Part shown: one piece after another, positions 47,664 to 56,811 of the stretch | Layout of the letters: each line of letters begins with the position of its first letter | Position numbering within the stretch: the stretch's first letter is position 1 | Assembly: GCF_004792655.1 (NCBI RefSeq) | Contig: NZ_SRZC01000006.1 | Location: 92,721 to 156,720 of the forward strand | DNA from: Palleniella muris | Lineage (GTDB): Bacteria; Bacteroidota; Bacteroidia; Bacteroidales; Bacteroidaceae | Length of the DNA stretch: 64,000 nt | Direction: 5' to 3' | Notes under the pieces: generated by a model | Told to the model about the DNA's origin: nothing | Databases searched by the model: none | What the model saw: the letters and a program-made list of their open reading frames with translations, nothing else | Position numbers and translations under genes: made by a program

Positions 47664-50600
47664 ATGAAGAAATCAATGCGATTTGCCTTGATGCTGTTCC
47701 TCATGTGCATAGGGACAGTGGCATCGTGGGCAGACTTCAAGGATTTCAGTGTGCAGGTGAACAACCAGGAAGGCACACTGTTGACCTCGGAGGAAATGGC
47801 AGTGCAGCACACAGCCTTTGAGTTCGGTGTCGCTGTGGCATCGGACGGAGCTGTGAGCCGTGTGGCTGCCGGTGACGCAAATTCTGTGGCTACTGTCAGT
47901 GGCAAGTACCACAGTGACCATGGTTCTACAGAACTGAAAGTGGTAGTTCCCGTGGACGGTAACGTGAAAATCACTGTCGGACAATGTACTTACAGCGGAA
48001 GCGCTATCAAGGTGACCAACAGTGACGGTGCAGAGGTTGTCACAAAGACTCCGGGAACGGCTTGCTGGAAGAACGACCGCAAGAATGTCACCGAACTGTA
48101 CTACACAGGCGAGGCTACCACACTTACTATCTCCGGCATGGGCTACTGCCCTTATGTTGCTGTAGAAAAGAGCGATGTCGTTGTGAAGAAGTTCGACATC
48201 ACTTACAGCCTCGGTACAGAAGAAGGTGTGGAAGGTATCGCTCCGGCTGGCGTGACATGGACAGAGGGCGACACATTTAACGCTCCAAAGAACTTCACAT
48301 TATATAAAGAAGGCTATACTCTCACAGGCTGGAACGACGGCACAAAGACTGTCGCACCAGGTGAGGAGTACGTCCCTGCTGCCGATGTGACACTGACTCC
48401 GGTGTTCACAAAGAACACTGTCTCTCTTGCTGACCGCACAGAGGTTGTCACTCTGAAATGGGATTTCCAGACAAGGAACGGTGCGCCGACTGTTGGTTGG
48501 CAGAATGTCACAGGCGTTTATGTAACACAGGCTCTTGTCAACGGACAGACAATCGATGTCAAAGTTGATTTTGACACAAACAATGGCGGCAAGATTGCCA
48601 ATGCCAATTGGAATGACTGGTGTCAGATGAATGCAGGCACTAAGTTCACAATCCCTTCATGCAAGGGTGCGACATTCTCACTCGAGTCTTACAATGCCAC
48701 AACAACGACAACCGTTGACGGTGTCGCAGCAGAAGGCAATGGCAGCACAATCTATTCTACAGAGATAGGCAGCAAGTCGGAGACTATAGAGGTTGTCATT
48801 GGCGACGGCAGCTATTTCCGCTATCTTCAGATGGTTCTTCCTGTCGTGGAGGAAGGTGTAAAGATAGAGGAACGTGCCATTATAGACACAGACTTTACAG
48901 ATTGGGAAAGCGTTTCCAAAGAAGGCAATCTCAAAATCACTACACTTTCCAGCAAAGAGGACATTCAATTCAACTTTGTTCAGACATCGTGCACACCTGC
49001 AGGAACAAACAGCAAGTTCCCTAATGTTGTGGGCTACCTTATGGCAGAGAAGAAGCCGGAGGCTGAAATAACAACTTCTGTCTTCAAGAACATTACAAAA
49101 GTCCGTTACTATCATGGTGCTACAGGAAGCAACAGAGGTTGGGGACTCCAGAAGAAGAGTGCAAATGATGCTGATTGGGTTACATTGAGTGACGCTGTCG
49201 CTAATCCGGCTTCAGGCAAATGGGTTGAATGTGAAATCAATGAAAAGGATGTGCAGCTCCGTTGGTATAATCTTAATGGCTCGCAGAATGCTTACATGTT
49301 TGAGCTTGAAGTGTACGCGAATGTTGAGATTACAGCCAAGCAGGTGACTCTGACAGCTAAGGTTTCTCCGGAAGAAGCAGGCTCCGTCAGCGTTTACCCT
49401 GTAAGTGAAACATTTGACGAAGGTTCTGATGTCACACTCACTGCAACAGAGAATTTCGGATATGATTTCGTCAACTGGACAGACCAGGACGGCAATGTCG
49501 TTGCTGAGGAAGCGAAGTTCAAGTATACAATCGTTGCTGACGCCACATTGACTGCTAATTTCAAGAAAGTGAACACTTATGCTCTTGATGTCACTGTCGA
49601 CGGTGGTGGTAAGGACTATATGATTAGCTATTCTCCTGCCTATACTTTGGTTGACGGCAAGAAGATGTACGAGGAAGGCACAAATGTAACTCTCACAGCT
49701 GCATCCAATGAGGTTGTCAAGTTCGGCTCATGGAGCGACGGACAGACATCTGCTGAGATAGTTTGCAATATGAGTGATAATCTCGCTCTTACTGCGACAT
49801 ATTCCGCTTCAGACTTTATTGCAATATGGGACTTCTATCAGCCGGGCAACAACGGCCGTATCGCCGACTTCGCTGCTGAAGGAAATGAGGCTGCTGCCCT
49901 CGTTATGCGTGACGAGGCTGGTAATGCTTCAGGCTGGCTTGACAAGCCGGAAGTCAACGGAGGCTACGAAGGTCGTCCGGGCGGTGTATGCTGGAAGAAT
50001 GATGTGGCAATAGGCACATACTACTGGCAGACTAAGGTTGACGCAAGCAATTTCACTGACATTAAGGTGAAGTCTGCAATGGTGTACAACTACAATGCTT
50101 ATCAGACCTACAATGTTGAGTACTCTCTTGACGGTGAGAGTTGGTCAAAGCTCGGCGCAATCAACATGACCGGTCCTAAGAATTGGACAGACCTTGCTGT
50201 GGATGTTCCTGCCGAGGCAAACAACAAGGCAGAGGTTTATTTCCGCTGGATAGCAGACAAGTCGTCAAAGATTGACGGAACCGATTCTAAGAATGACGGT
50301 GCTTGTATAGGCGCAATCTACATCACAGGTTCTGAGAAGGTCTTCGATGACGGCAAGGCTCCTGTCGTTGTGACTACTGTTCCTGCTGAGGGAAGCAACA
50401 CTGCAAGTGCAAACGGCAAGATTGTCATCACCTTTGACAAGAAAGTTCAGCTCACTTCAAACGCTAAGGCTACTCTTGGAACAACAGAACTGAAGCCTGT
50501 TGTATCAGGCAAGACTGTCGTATGTGAATACAAAGGTCTCGCTTACTCTACAGATTATGTGTTCACTCTGAACGGAAACTCTGTTGTCGACCTCACAGGC

Positions 50601-52034
50601 AACAACAAGGTGGCAGACGACATCACAATCAATTTCACCACAAGAACAAAGCCTGAGGTCACAAAGGGCATCTATGACGCTGTCGTTACCACAGGTGCAG
50701 AGCTTTCTGCTGCCATCGCTGCTGCCAACAAGCGTGCCGATAAGTCTACACGCTACCGCATCTTCGTAAAGCAGGGCAATGTGAAGATTCCTGCTTATGA
50801 CGGCGATGTCACTGTGGAAGTTGAACTTGCCAACGGCACAAAGGTGAAGAAGACTTACAAGGAGCCACGTACTTACATCACCGGTAACAACATCTCTATC
50901 ATCGGTGAGAACTACGAGAACACTGTAATCACCAACTCTGCTCCTACAGAGACATATCAGGGCAAGTACGGTCCTGCAAACATTGCTGAGGGTATAGGCA
51001 ACTCTGATGTCTTCATCAACTCATCAACAGGACTCTATATCCAGGGCGTTACAGTCAAGACATCCCTCGGTGATGCTGTCGGACGTGACATTGCTTTCCA
51101 GGATAAGGGTAACAAGACTATCATGAAGGATGCCTGCCTCTGGGGCTATCAGGATACATACGTTTCCAACGGCGACAAGAGCAAGTACTATTTCGAGGGC
51201 GGTGTGCTCCGCGGACGCACAGACTTCCTTTGCGGTAAGGGCGATGTTTACTACAATCAGGTTACTCTCCGCCAGGTGGCAGGTGGCTACCTCGCTGTTC
51301 CTTCTGTACCTAAGAAATACGGATATGTCTTTGAATCATGTAAGATTGTCAGCGACGATACCGACCCAAGCAAGGTGAATGGTCAGTTCACACTCGGCCG
51401 TCCTTGGGGCTCAGGCACACCGAAGGCATACTTCCTGAATACAGAAATGGAGGTAGCTCCTTCTGCCGTAGGCTGGAACGAGATGTCAGGAGGCTGGCCG
51501 GCACGTTTCGCAGAGTATAACTCTCATCTCTCTTCAGGCACATTGGTTGACCTTTCTCAGCGTAAGACAACCTTCGGTGACGGTCACAAGAACAATCCTG
51601 TGCTGACAGCGGAAGAGGCTGCAGAACTGACTCTCGCAAACGTTATGGGTCAGGATGATGACTGGGACCCAACTGCACTGACAGAACAGGCAAGTGCTCC
51701 GGTGAACGTTAAGCTGACTGGCAACGACATCACTTGGGATGATTCCAACTATGTTCTCTGCTGGGCAGTATGCAAGGACGGCAAGGTTGTTGACTTTACA
51801 ACAGAGCCTACCTACACTGTCGATGACGCGAAGGCTGTATGGTCTGTACGCGCTGCAAACGAGATGGGTGGACTTGGCGAGGCTACTGTCGCTACAAGAG
51901 GCACAGGTATCAGCAATGTTGAGACAGGCAATGCTGCCAATGCCAATACAGTCATCAAGCTCATCGAGAACGGAAAGGTTGTCATCGTGAAGGACGGCAA
52001 GAAGTTCTCCGCGGCAGGACAAATGCTGAAATAA
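47664..52034 (+). CDS. Large multidomain pectin methylesterase (CE8)
   Basis: 1456-residue secreted protein. De-esterifies pectin, releasing methanol and leaving polygalacturonate for lyases or hydrolases. Signal peptide to about residue 22; a beta-rich N-terminal module; InlB-type B-repeat segment (about 175-255, G-Y-T-L-T-G-W-N-D-G); further carbohydrate-module-like parts; two more Gly/Trp repeat segments (about 565-720, F-V-N-W-T-D-Q-D-G); an Ig-like domain (about 905-995); then the CE8 beta-helix (about 1008-1330). The catalytic set is complete: Q1163 and D1164 in G-Y-Q-D-T-Y, D1187 in G-R-T-D-F-L-C-G, R1246 in L-G-R-P-W. The end, G-K-V-V-I-V-K-D-G-K-K-F, is the conserved short tail seen on many exported proteins of this order. 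Own promoter and terminator; no pectate lyase lies next to it. Confidence 0.92.
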   Translation: MKKSMRFALMLFLMCIGTVASWADFKDFSVQVNNQEGTLLTSEEMAVQHTAFEFGVAVASDGAVSRVAAGDANSVATVSGKYHSDHGSTELKVVVPVDGNVKITVGQCTYSGSAIKVTNSDGAEVVTKTPGTACWKNDRKNVTELYYTGEATTLTISGMGYCPYVAVEKSDVVVKKFDITYSLGTEEGVEGIAPAGVTWTEGDTFNAPKNFTLYKEGYTLTGWNDGTKTVAPGEEYVPAADVTLTPVFTKNTVSLADRTEVVTLKWDFQTRNGAPTVGWQNVTGVYVTQALVNGQTIDVKVDFDTNNGGKIANANWNDWCQMNAGTKFTIPSCKGATFSLESYNATTTTTVDGVAAEGNGSTIYSTEIGSKSETIEVVIGDGSYFRYLQMVLPVVEEGVKIEERAIIDTDFTDWESVSKEGNLKITTLSSKEDIQFNFVQTSCTPAGTNSKFPNVVGYLMAEKKPEAEITTSVFKNITKVRYYHGATGSNRGWGLQKKSANDADWVTLSDAVANPASGKWVECEINEKDVQLRWYNLNGSQNAYMFELEVYANVEITAKQVTLTAKVSPEEAGSVSVYPVSETFDEGSDVTLTATENFGYDFVNWTDQDGNVVAEEAKFKYTIVADATLTANFKKVNTYALDVTVDGGGKDYMISYSPAYTLVDGKKMYEEGTNVTLTAASNEVVKFGSWSDGQTSAEIVCNMSDNLALTATYSASDFIAIWDFYQPGNNGRIADFAAEGNEAAALVMRDEAGNASGWLDKPEVNGGYEGRPGGVCWKNDVAIGTYYWQTKVDASNFTDIKVKSAMVYNYNAYQTYNVEYSLDGESWSKLGAINMTGPKNWTDLAVDVPAEANNKAEVYFRWIADKSSKIDGTDSKNDGACIGAIYITGSEKVFDDGKAPVVVTTVPAEGSNTASANGKIVITFDKKVQLTSNAKATLGTTELKPVVSGKTVVCEYKGLAYSTDYVFTLNGNSVVDLTGNNKVADDITINFTTRTKPEVTKGIYDAVVTTGAELSAAIAAANKRADKSTRYRIFVKQGNVKIPAYDGDVTVEVELANGTKVKKTYKEPRTYITGNNISIIGENYENTVITNSAPTETYQGKYGPANIAEGIGNSDVFINSSTGLYIQGVTVKTSLGDAVGRDIAFQDKGNKTIMKDACLWGYQDTYVSNGDKSKYYFEGGVLRGRTDFLCGKGDVYYNQVTLRQVAGGYLAVPSVPKKYGYVFESCKIVSDDTDPSKVNGQFTLGRPWGSGTPKAYFLNTEMEVAPSAVGWNEMSGGWPARFAEYNSHLSSGTLVDLSQRKTTFGDGHKNNPVLTAEEAAELTLANVMGQDDDWDPTALTEQASAPVNVKLTGNDITWDDSNYVLCWAVCKDGKVVDFTTEPTYTVDDAKAVWSVRAANEMGGLGEATVATRGTGISNVETGNAANANTVIKLIENGKVVIVKDGKKFSAAGQMLK

Positions 52035-52064
52035 GGCTGATTATCCGGCGATTTGTCAGGTTGG

Positions 52065-52089
52065 CAAATTGACAACTTGACAAATTGTC
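52065..52089. repeat. Short inverted repeat, right copy
   Basis: CAAATTGACAA-CTTG-ACAAATTGTC matches the left copy at 47586-47610 in 22 of 25 positions. The preceding TTTGTCAGGTTGGCAAA is a further diverged piece. Confidence 0.65.
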
Positions 52090-52125
52090 AGATAAAAAAA
52101 ATAAGAATAATTTAAACTTTCAATA

Positions 52126-52163
52126 AAGTGTTTGCATCTAATAAGGGTGTAAACACTTTTTTA
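52126..52163 (+). terminator. Terminator after pectin methylesterase gene
   Basis: AAGTGTTT / AAACACTT (52126-52133 / 52151-52158), followed by TTTT(A). It ends about nine bases before the next start codon. Confidence 0.8.
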
Positions 52164-52171
52164 TAGATATA

Positions 52172-55099
52172 ATGAAGAAAATATTTTTATTGATGGTTAT
52201 CGCTCTTTGTGCCACGGTCAACGTAATGGCGCAGAGAGTTATCAGCGGAACATTCGTTGACAAAGACAGCGATGACGGTATCGCACAGGCTACGGTATCG
52301 CTTCTGAAAAAAGATAGCACCTTCGTCAAAGGTGTGATTTCTGACATTGACGGCAGATTCTCGGTGACAGCACCGAAGGACGGCAGCTATCTGCTGAAGG
52401 TCACAAGCATAGGCTATAAAACCCTTGTCAAACCGGTTCGGGTCAGCGGGTCCAACGTTTCCCTCGGCAAAATCACGCTTGCCCTCGATGCCGTGATGCT
52501 TAAAGAAGCTATCGTCAACGGACAGGCAGCAAAGATGACTGTCAAGGAAGATACTTTCGTATACAATGCCGCGGCATACCATACTCCCGAAGGCTCTGCC
52601 ATAGAGGAGCTTGTCAAGCGTCTTCCGGGTGCCCAAGTGGACGAGAACGGTAAGATAACCATGAACGGCAAGGAGGTCAAGAAGATACTTGTCGACGGCA
52701 AGGAGTTCATGACCGGTGACACGGAGACTGCCTTGAAGAACCTTCCGACATCGATTATCGAGAAGGTGAAGGCTTACGACCAGAAGTCTGACCTTGCCCG
52801 TGTGACAGGCATCGACGACGGAGAGGAGGAGACAGTCCTCGACTTCGGCATAAAGCGCGGCATGAACAAGGGATTCATGGCTAATGTGGACTTGTCCATT
52901 GGCACTTACGACCGCTATGCCGAGCGTGGCATGGCAGCATATATGCGTGACAATCTGAAGATTATGGGCTTCGGAAGTGCCAACAACACCGGCAACCAAG
53001 GATTCCCCGGCGGTGGTGGCGGTATGCGCTTCGGCGGTGGGAACAATGGTCTTAATGCGCACAAGATGTTAGGATTCAATGTCAACTATCAGAATGCAAA
53101 GATTCTGAAAATCGACGGTTCTGTGCGCTGGAACCATAACGACAAGGATGTGATGTCAAAGAAATCTACCGAGAACTTCCTCAGTTCCACAAAGTCTTTC
53201 GGCAACTCAAAGTCTCAATCCTTCTCACGTGGCGACTCATGGAATGCCCAGATGCGGCTCGAATGGACACCGGACACGATGACAAACATCATGTTCCGTC
53301 CTAACATCTCTATCTCCACTTCCGACAATGTGTCAAACTCTGCCGACGCTACGTTCAATGACGACCCTTACAAGAGTGTCAGCGACCCTCTTTCAAAAGA
53401 AGGGTTGAGCAAGTTGGAAGAGCTTGAACAGCTTGTTAACTCAAAGAAAGCAAGCTCACTTTCCTACAGCAAGTCAACATCGGCAAACGGAATGTTCCAG
53501 TTCAATCGTAAGCTGAACAACCGCGGACGCAACATAACATTCCGTGGAAACTTCAGTTACAGTGACGGTGATTCCAAGAGTACAAGCCTTCAGGATGTGA
53601 CTATATTCCAGGCTTTGGACAAAGAGAACTATCAGAAAAACAGATACAACGTCACTCCGACAAAGTCTTACAGCTACACATTGAAAGGAACTTACTCCGA
53701 ACCTTTGGGAAAACAGATGTTCCTACAGGCTGCATACTCATTCAAATACTCAAAGTCAAAGAGTGACCGTAGCACTTACGACTATTCTGACATTGACGGT
53801 TACGACTTTGTCATACCGGCCTACCGTGATTGGGAGACCTATCTCGGCAAACTCAACGGCTATCCTAATTTGGACGAATATCTTGACGAAGACTTGTCAA
53901 AGAAGTCTGAATACGACACCTACACTCATGAAGGCTCCTTCCAGTTGAGGAAAATCGGCAGAAAATGGAACTACACCGTCGGAATGATGATGCAGCCTCA
54001 GCATACCCGCCTTAGGTACAAATACCAGGGAATGGATGTCGATGTGAAGCGCGATGTGCTCAATTTCGCACCTTCACTTGACCTTCGCTACAAGATTTCA
54101 AAGGTCAGCCAGCTGCGCGCCACATACCGTTCAACGACAAGCCAGCCGTCAATGACCGACCTTCTCGACATCCGCGATAATTCCGACCCTCTCAACATCT
54201 CCACCGGTAACCCGGAACTGAAGCCTTCGTTCAAGCATAATTTCCGCCTGTTCTATAACGGTTATGCTCCGAGCTACAGCCAGTCATGGATGACACATGT
54301 TAATTTTTCCTTGACGCAGAACAGCATTTCCAGCTGCGTGCGCTACAATGAGGAAACCGGTGGCAAGGAGACAAAGCCTGAGAACATCAACGGCAACTGG
54401 GACCTCAGAGGCGCACTTATGTACAACCGCAGTATAGACTCCGCAGGAGTGTGGAACATCAACACGTTCACAAACATCTATTATCAGAACCGTGTCTCTT
54501 ATCTCATGCAGGACAATGTGACACTTAAGAACACCACACGCTCAACAACCATCGGCGAACGCTTGTCAATCAGCTACCGCAGCTCATGGCTTGAGGTTGA
54601 ACCTAACGGACAGTTGAGTTTCGCACATACACGCAACCTGCTCCAATCGCAGTCAAATCTTGACACATGGAACTTCAACTACGGTATGAACATCACCGTC
54701 ACCGCACCTTGGGGCACAGGGTTCTCGACCGACGCGCACATGAATTCCCGCAGAGGATATAACGATGCATCGCTGAACACAAACGAGTTCGTATGGAACG
54801 CGCAGGTTTCGCAGTCGTTCCTCAAGGGCAAACCACTGACGCTTTCCGTACAGTTCTATGACATACTGAAGAAGCAGTCCAGTCTCTCACGCGCAATCTC
54901 GGATACGCAGCGTACCGACTCTGAGTATAACACGATAAATTCCTACGTGATGTTCCACCTTATATATAAGATAAACTCTTTCGGCGGAAAGAATGCACGC
55001 AAAGGAAATGGCAGAGACGGCGGCAGACCAGATTTCAATGACCGTCGTTTCAGCCGTGGCAGAGGAATGGGCGGCATGCGCCCTCCTCACATGATGTGA
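52172..55099 (+). CDS. Outer-membrane beta-barrel protein, TonB-receptor-like
   Basis: 975 residues; transport or binding role unknown. A signal peptide ends near V-M-A-Q; a CarboxypepD-like domain (about 24-100, I-S-G-T-F-V-D-K-D-S-D-D-G-I-A-Q-A) is followed by a plug-like region (about 115-215, I-E-E-L-V-K-R-L-P-G-A-Q-V and V-D-G-K-E-F) and a long barrel. It lacks a SusC plug signature, and no SusD follows. The Gly-rich loop (about 275-295, G-F-P-G-G-G-G-G-M-R-F-G-G-G) and the C-terminal R-G-R-G-M-G-G-M-R-P-P tail are typical of the outer membrane protein beta-barrel (OMP_b-brl_3) group. The C-terminus lacks the usual final aromatic. It lies 137 nt after the pectin gene, behind its terminator; a functional link is possible but not shown. 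Confidence 0.87.
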   Translation: MKKIFLLMVIALCATVNVMAQRVISGTFVDKDSDDGIAQATVSLLKKDSTFVKGVISDIDGRFSVTAPKDGSYLLKVTSIGYKTLVKPVRVSGSNVSLGKITLALDAVMLKEAIVNGQAAKMTVKEDTFVYNAAAYHTPEGSAIEELVKRLPGAQVDENGKITMNGKEVKKILVDGKEFMTGDTETALKNLPTSIIEKVKAYDQKSDLARVTGIDDGEEETVLDFGIKRGMNKGFMANVDLSIGTYDRYAERGMAAYMRDNLKIMGFGSANNTGNQGFPGGGGGMRFGGGNNGLNAHKMLGFNVNYQNAKILKIDGSVRWNHNDKDVMSKKSTENFLSSTKSFGNSKSQSFSRGDSWNAQMRLEWTPDTMTNIMFRPNISISTSDNVSNSADATFNDDPYKSVSDPLSKEGLSKLEELEQLVNSKKASSLSYSKSTSANGMFQFNRKLNNRGRNITFRGNFSYSDGDSKSTSLQDVTIFQALDKENYQKNRYNVTPTKSYSYTLKGTYSEPLGKQMFLQAAYSFKYSKSKSDRSTYDYSDIDGYDFVIPAYRDWETYLGKLNGYPNLDEYLDEDLSKKSEYDTYTHEGSFQLRKIGRKWNYTVGMMMQPQHTRLRYKYQGMDVDVKRDVLNFAPSLDLRYKISKVSQLRATYRSTTSQPSMTDLLDIRDNSDPLNISTGNPELKPSFKHNFRLFYNGYAPSYSQSWMTHVNFSLTQNSISSCVRYNEETGGKETKPENINGNWDLRGALMYNRSIDSAGVWNINTFTNIYYQNRVSYLMQDNVTLKNTTRSTTIGERLSISYRSSWLEVEPNGQLSFAHTRNLLQSQSNLDTWNFNYGMNITVTAPWGTGFSTDAHMNSRRGYNDASLNTNEFVWNAQVSQSFLKGKPLTLSVQFYDILKKQSSLSRAISDTQRTDSEYNTINSYVMFHLIYKINSFGGKNARKGNGRDGGRPDFNDRRFSRGRGMGGMRPPHMM

Positions 55100-55150
55100 T
55101 TGTTGTTTGTTAAGGTAATGAAGTCTGAGGAATTCTGACTGATAAAAATG

Positions 55151-55186
55151 AAAGGTGACGGTTCGTGATTGAATCGCCACCTTTTG
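55151..55186 (+). terminator. Terminator after beta-barrel gene
   Basis: AAAGGTGACGGTTC / GAATCGCCACCTTT (55151-55164 / 55171-55184) with one A-C mismatch and one G-T pair, followed by TT then GCC; the T-run is weak. Confidence 0.65.
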
Positions 55187-55283
55187 CCTTAATGAACACA
55201 AGTGTATAAGAATTTATTGGTGTCTGTAAAACGCAAAATACATCTCTGATTGTGTATGCGATGTCCGAATGTTTCTGTGCAGA

Positions 55284-55301
55284 GAACCGCGTCAGCGGTT
55301 C
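55284..55301. repeat. REP-like hairpin shared with the first 500 bases
   Basis: GAACCGC-GTCA-GCGGTTC. The arms equal those of hairpins at 197-212, 386-399 and 452-465. Confidence 0.6.
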
Positions 55302-55532
55302 CCAAGACAAGCCCATTTGGAATAAAGACCTCATAAGAAGGTTATATACAAGAGCTTTGCTGCCTGTCATTGCTTTTTTACCGGACAACAATAATAAGAA
55401 TTAGAAAACTTGCCGTGTTTTTGCCTCATGAGAATCGCTTGAAAACAAAAGCGGAAAGAAGAAAGCGGAAATTCGCGAATTTTTCAAGATTTCCATAACA
55501 TCTTGTTATTCAAAACCTTATATACAAACATC

Positions 55533-55623
55533 CAAAAAGTCACAGCCTTCTGCGCCACAAAAGGCAACCTTTCTCAGTGCCAAGTGTTACCTTTTGCACT
55601 GCGGAAGGCTACGAACAACATAA
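55533..55623. repeat. Array F of 22-bp GGTNACC units
   Basis: Four units start at 55533, 55558, 55580 and 55602. Spacing is 25, 22 and 22, so three bases have been inserted after unit 1. Cores: AGTCACA, GGCAACC, TGTTACC and GGCTACG. It lies between the beta-barrel gene and the LytTR regulator. Confidence 0.8.
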
Positions 55624-55807
55624 GGAATCGTTATCTTTTGAACAAAAAACGGTCGTTTTTCGCCCTTTCCAACCTATCAAAAGCCGTAAGAAAGTGTCCC
55701 AAAACACATTCTTCAGGTGTATTTTCCACATTATGATAAATAGAGCATTGGAAAACTCATAACAAAAAAAATCGCTCTCCTGCGCACCATTTACGAAGAA
55801 AAAAACG

Positions 55808-55815
55808 TAACTTTG
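55808..55815 (+). promoter_or_regulatory. -7 box for LytTR regulator
   Basis: TAACTTTG, 48 nt before ATG 55864. No TTTG at -33. Confidence 0.5.
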
Positions 55816-55863
55816 CAGCAGCATAAGAAAAACATCGGGAATCAGTCCCACAACAAAACGCCC

Positions 55864-56610
55864 ATGAAAATACTTGTCCTTGAAAACGACAACCACGATT
55901 TCCACCTGCTGAAACATCTCTTGGAGGATATCAGACCGGAGGCGGAAATCATCGGTCCCATATCCACCGTGGAGCAGGCGAAGGACTATCTGCAGTACTG
56001 TCACTACGGCATAGACATAATAATCACCGACATCAGGCTGAATGACGGTCTGTGCTTCGATGCACTGAACCACGCTCCGGAGGACACTCCGGTAATCTTC
56101 ACCACCACGTATGGCGACCACGCATTGCAGGCATTCGGATATAACAGTCTGTCGTACCTGCTCAAACCCATCGACAGCGAGACACTCTCCCAAGCATTGG
56201 ACAAAGCGCGGAAACTACTACGACCGCACAGGAAACGGCAGGTAAGCAGCACTGCCGGTGAGAGTTCCTATCGCGAGCGGTTCCTTGTCAAGAGCACCAA
56301 AGGCGAGAAAGTCATCCTGATTGCCAACATCCGGTATATTGTCTCCGAGCAGAAGACCACCTATATCAAACTCCAAGACGGCACTTCTTATGCCCTGCCA
56401 AAGACCCTCGACGAGGTCGCCGGCATGCTTAACCCAAAGTTTTTCATGCGCGTGGACCGCAAGTACATCATCCCTCTCGGACAGGTTGCCGGCACCGAAC
56501 GACTCGAAAACGGAAAGATGTCCATCTGCCTCAAAGGGGACAGCCACCCGGAGATTATTGTCAGTCGCACACGGAAAGCGGAAGTGTGCAAATGGCTTGC
56601 AGGGAAATAA
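55864..56610 (+). CDS. LytTR-type response regulator, orphan
   Basis: 248-residue DNA-binding response regulator. Receiver domain (1-125): acidic E8/D9 (E-N-D) at the N-terminus, phospho-acceptor D56 in I-I-I-T-D-I-R, Thr near 80 (I-F-T-T-T-Y), K101 in L-L-K-P-I. LytTR domain (about 140-245): F-L-V-K-S-T-K-G-E-K, I-R-Y-I-V-S-E-Q-K-T-T-Y-I-K-L, and M-R-V-D-R-K-Y-I-I-P. LytTR regulators normally pair with a membrane kinase of the LytS type; none is encoded in the window. The frame is open from 55813 (TTG), but ATG 55864 gives the proper receiver start. A -7 box precedes it at 55808. It is followed by an independent promoter for the ligase gene. Confidence 0.92.
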   Translation: MKILVLENDNHDFHLLKHLLEDIRPEAEIIGPISTVEQAKDYLQYCHYGIDIIITDIRLNDGLCFDALNHAPEDTPVIFTTTYGDHALQAFGYNSLSYLLKPIDSETLSQALDKARKLLRPHRKRQVSSTAGESSYRERFLVKSTKGEKVILIANIRYIVSEQKTTYIKLQDGTSYALPKTLDEVAGMLNPKFFMRVDRKYIIPLGQVAGTERLENGKMSICLKGDSHPEIIVSRTRKAEVCKWLAGK

Positions 56611-56659
56611 CATTTCATCCGCAAAAAACAACAATTCAGTATTTTTCGTTATAAACATT

Positions 56660-56690
56660 CTTGTTCCATCAGTCAGTTTGCTTAACTTTG
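56660..56690 (+). promoter_or_regulatory. Promoter for acyl-CoA ligase gene
   Basis: CTTG at 56660-56663, 19 bp, TAACTTTG at 56683-56690. The leader is about 115 nt and contains ATGCTT / AAGCAT as a small hairpin. Confidence 0.75.
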
Positions 56691-56811
56691 TATATACATG
56701 ACTGCCGGATGTCGGTTTTCTATGCTTTTTTGCAAGCATAAAGCAACTAAAAACAGGCATTTGTGAGCAAAGAACCATCACAAGAAAGTTAAAAACAAGA
56801 AATACAAGAAC

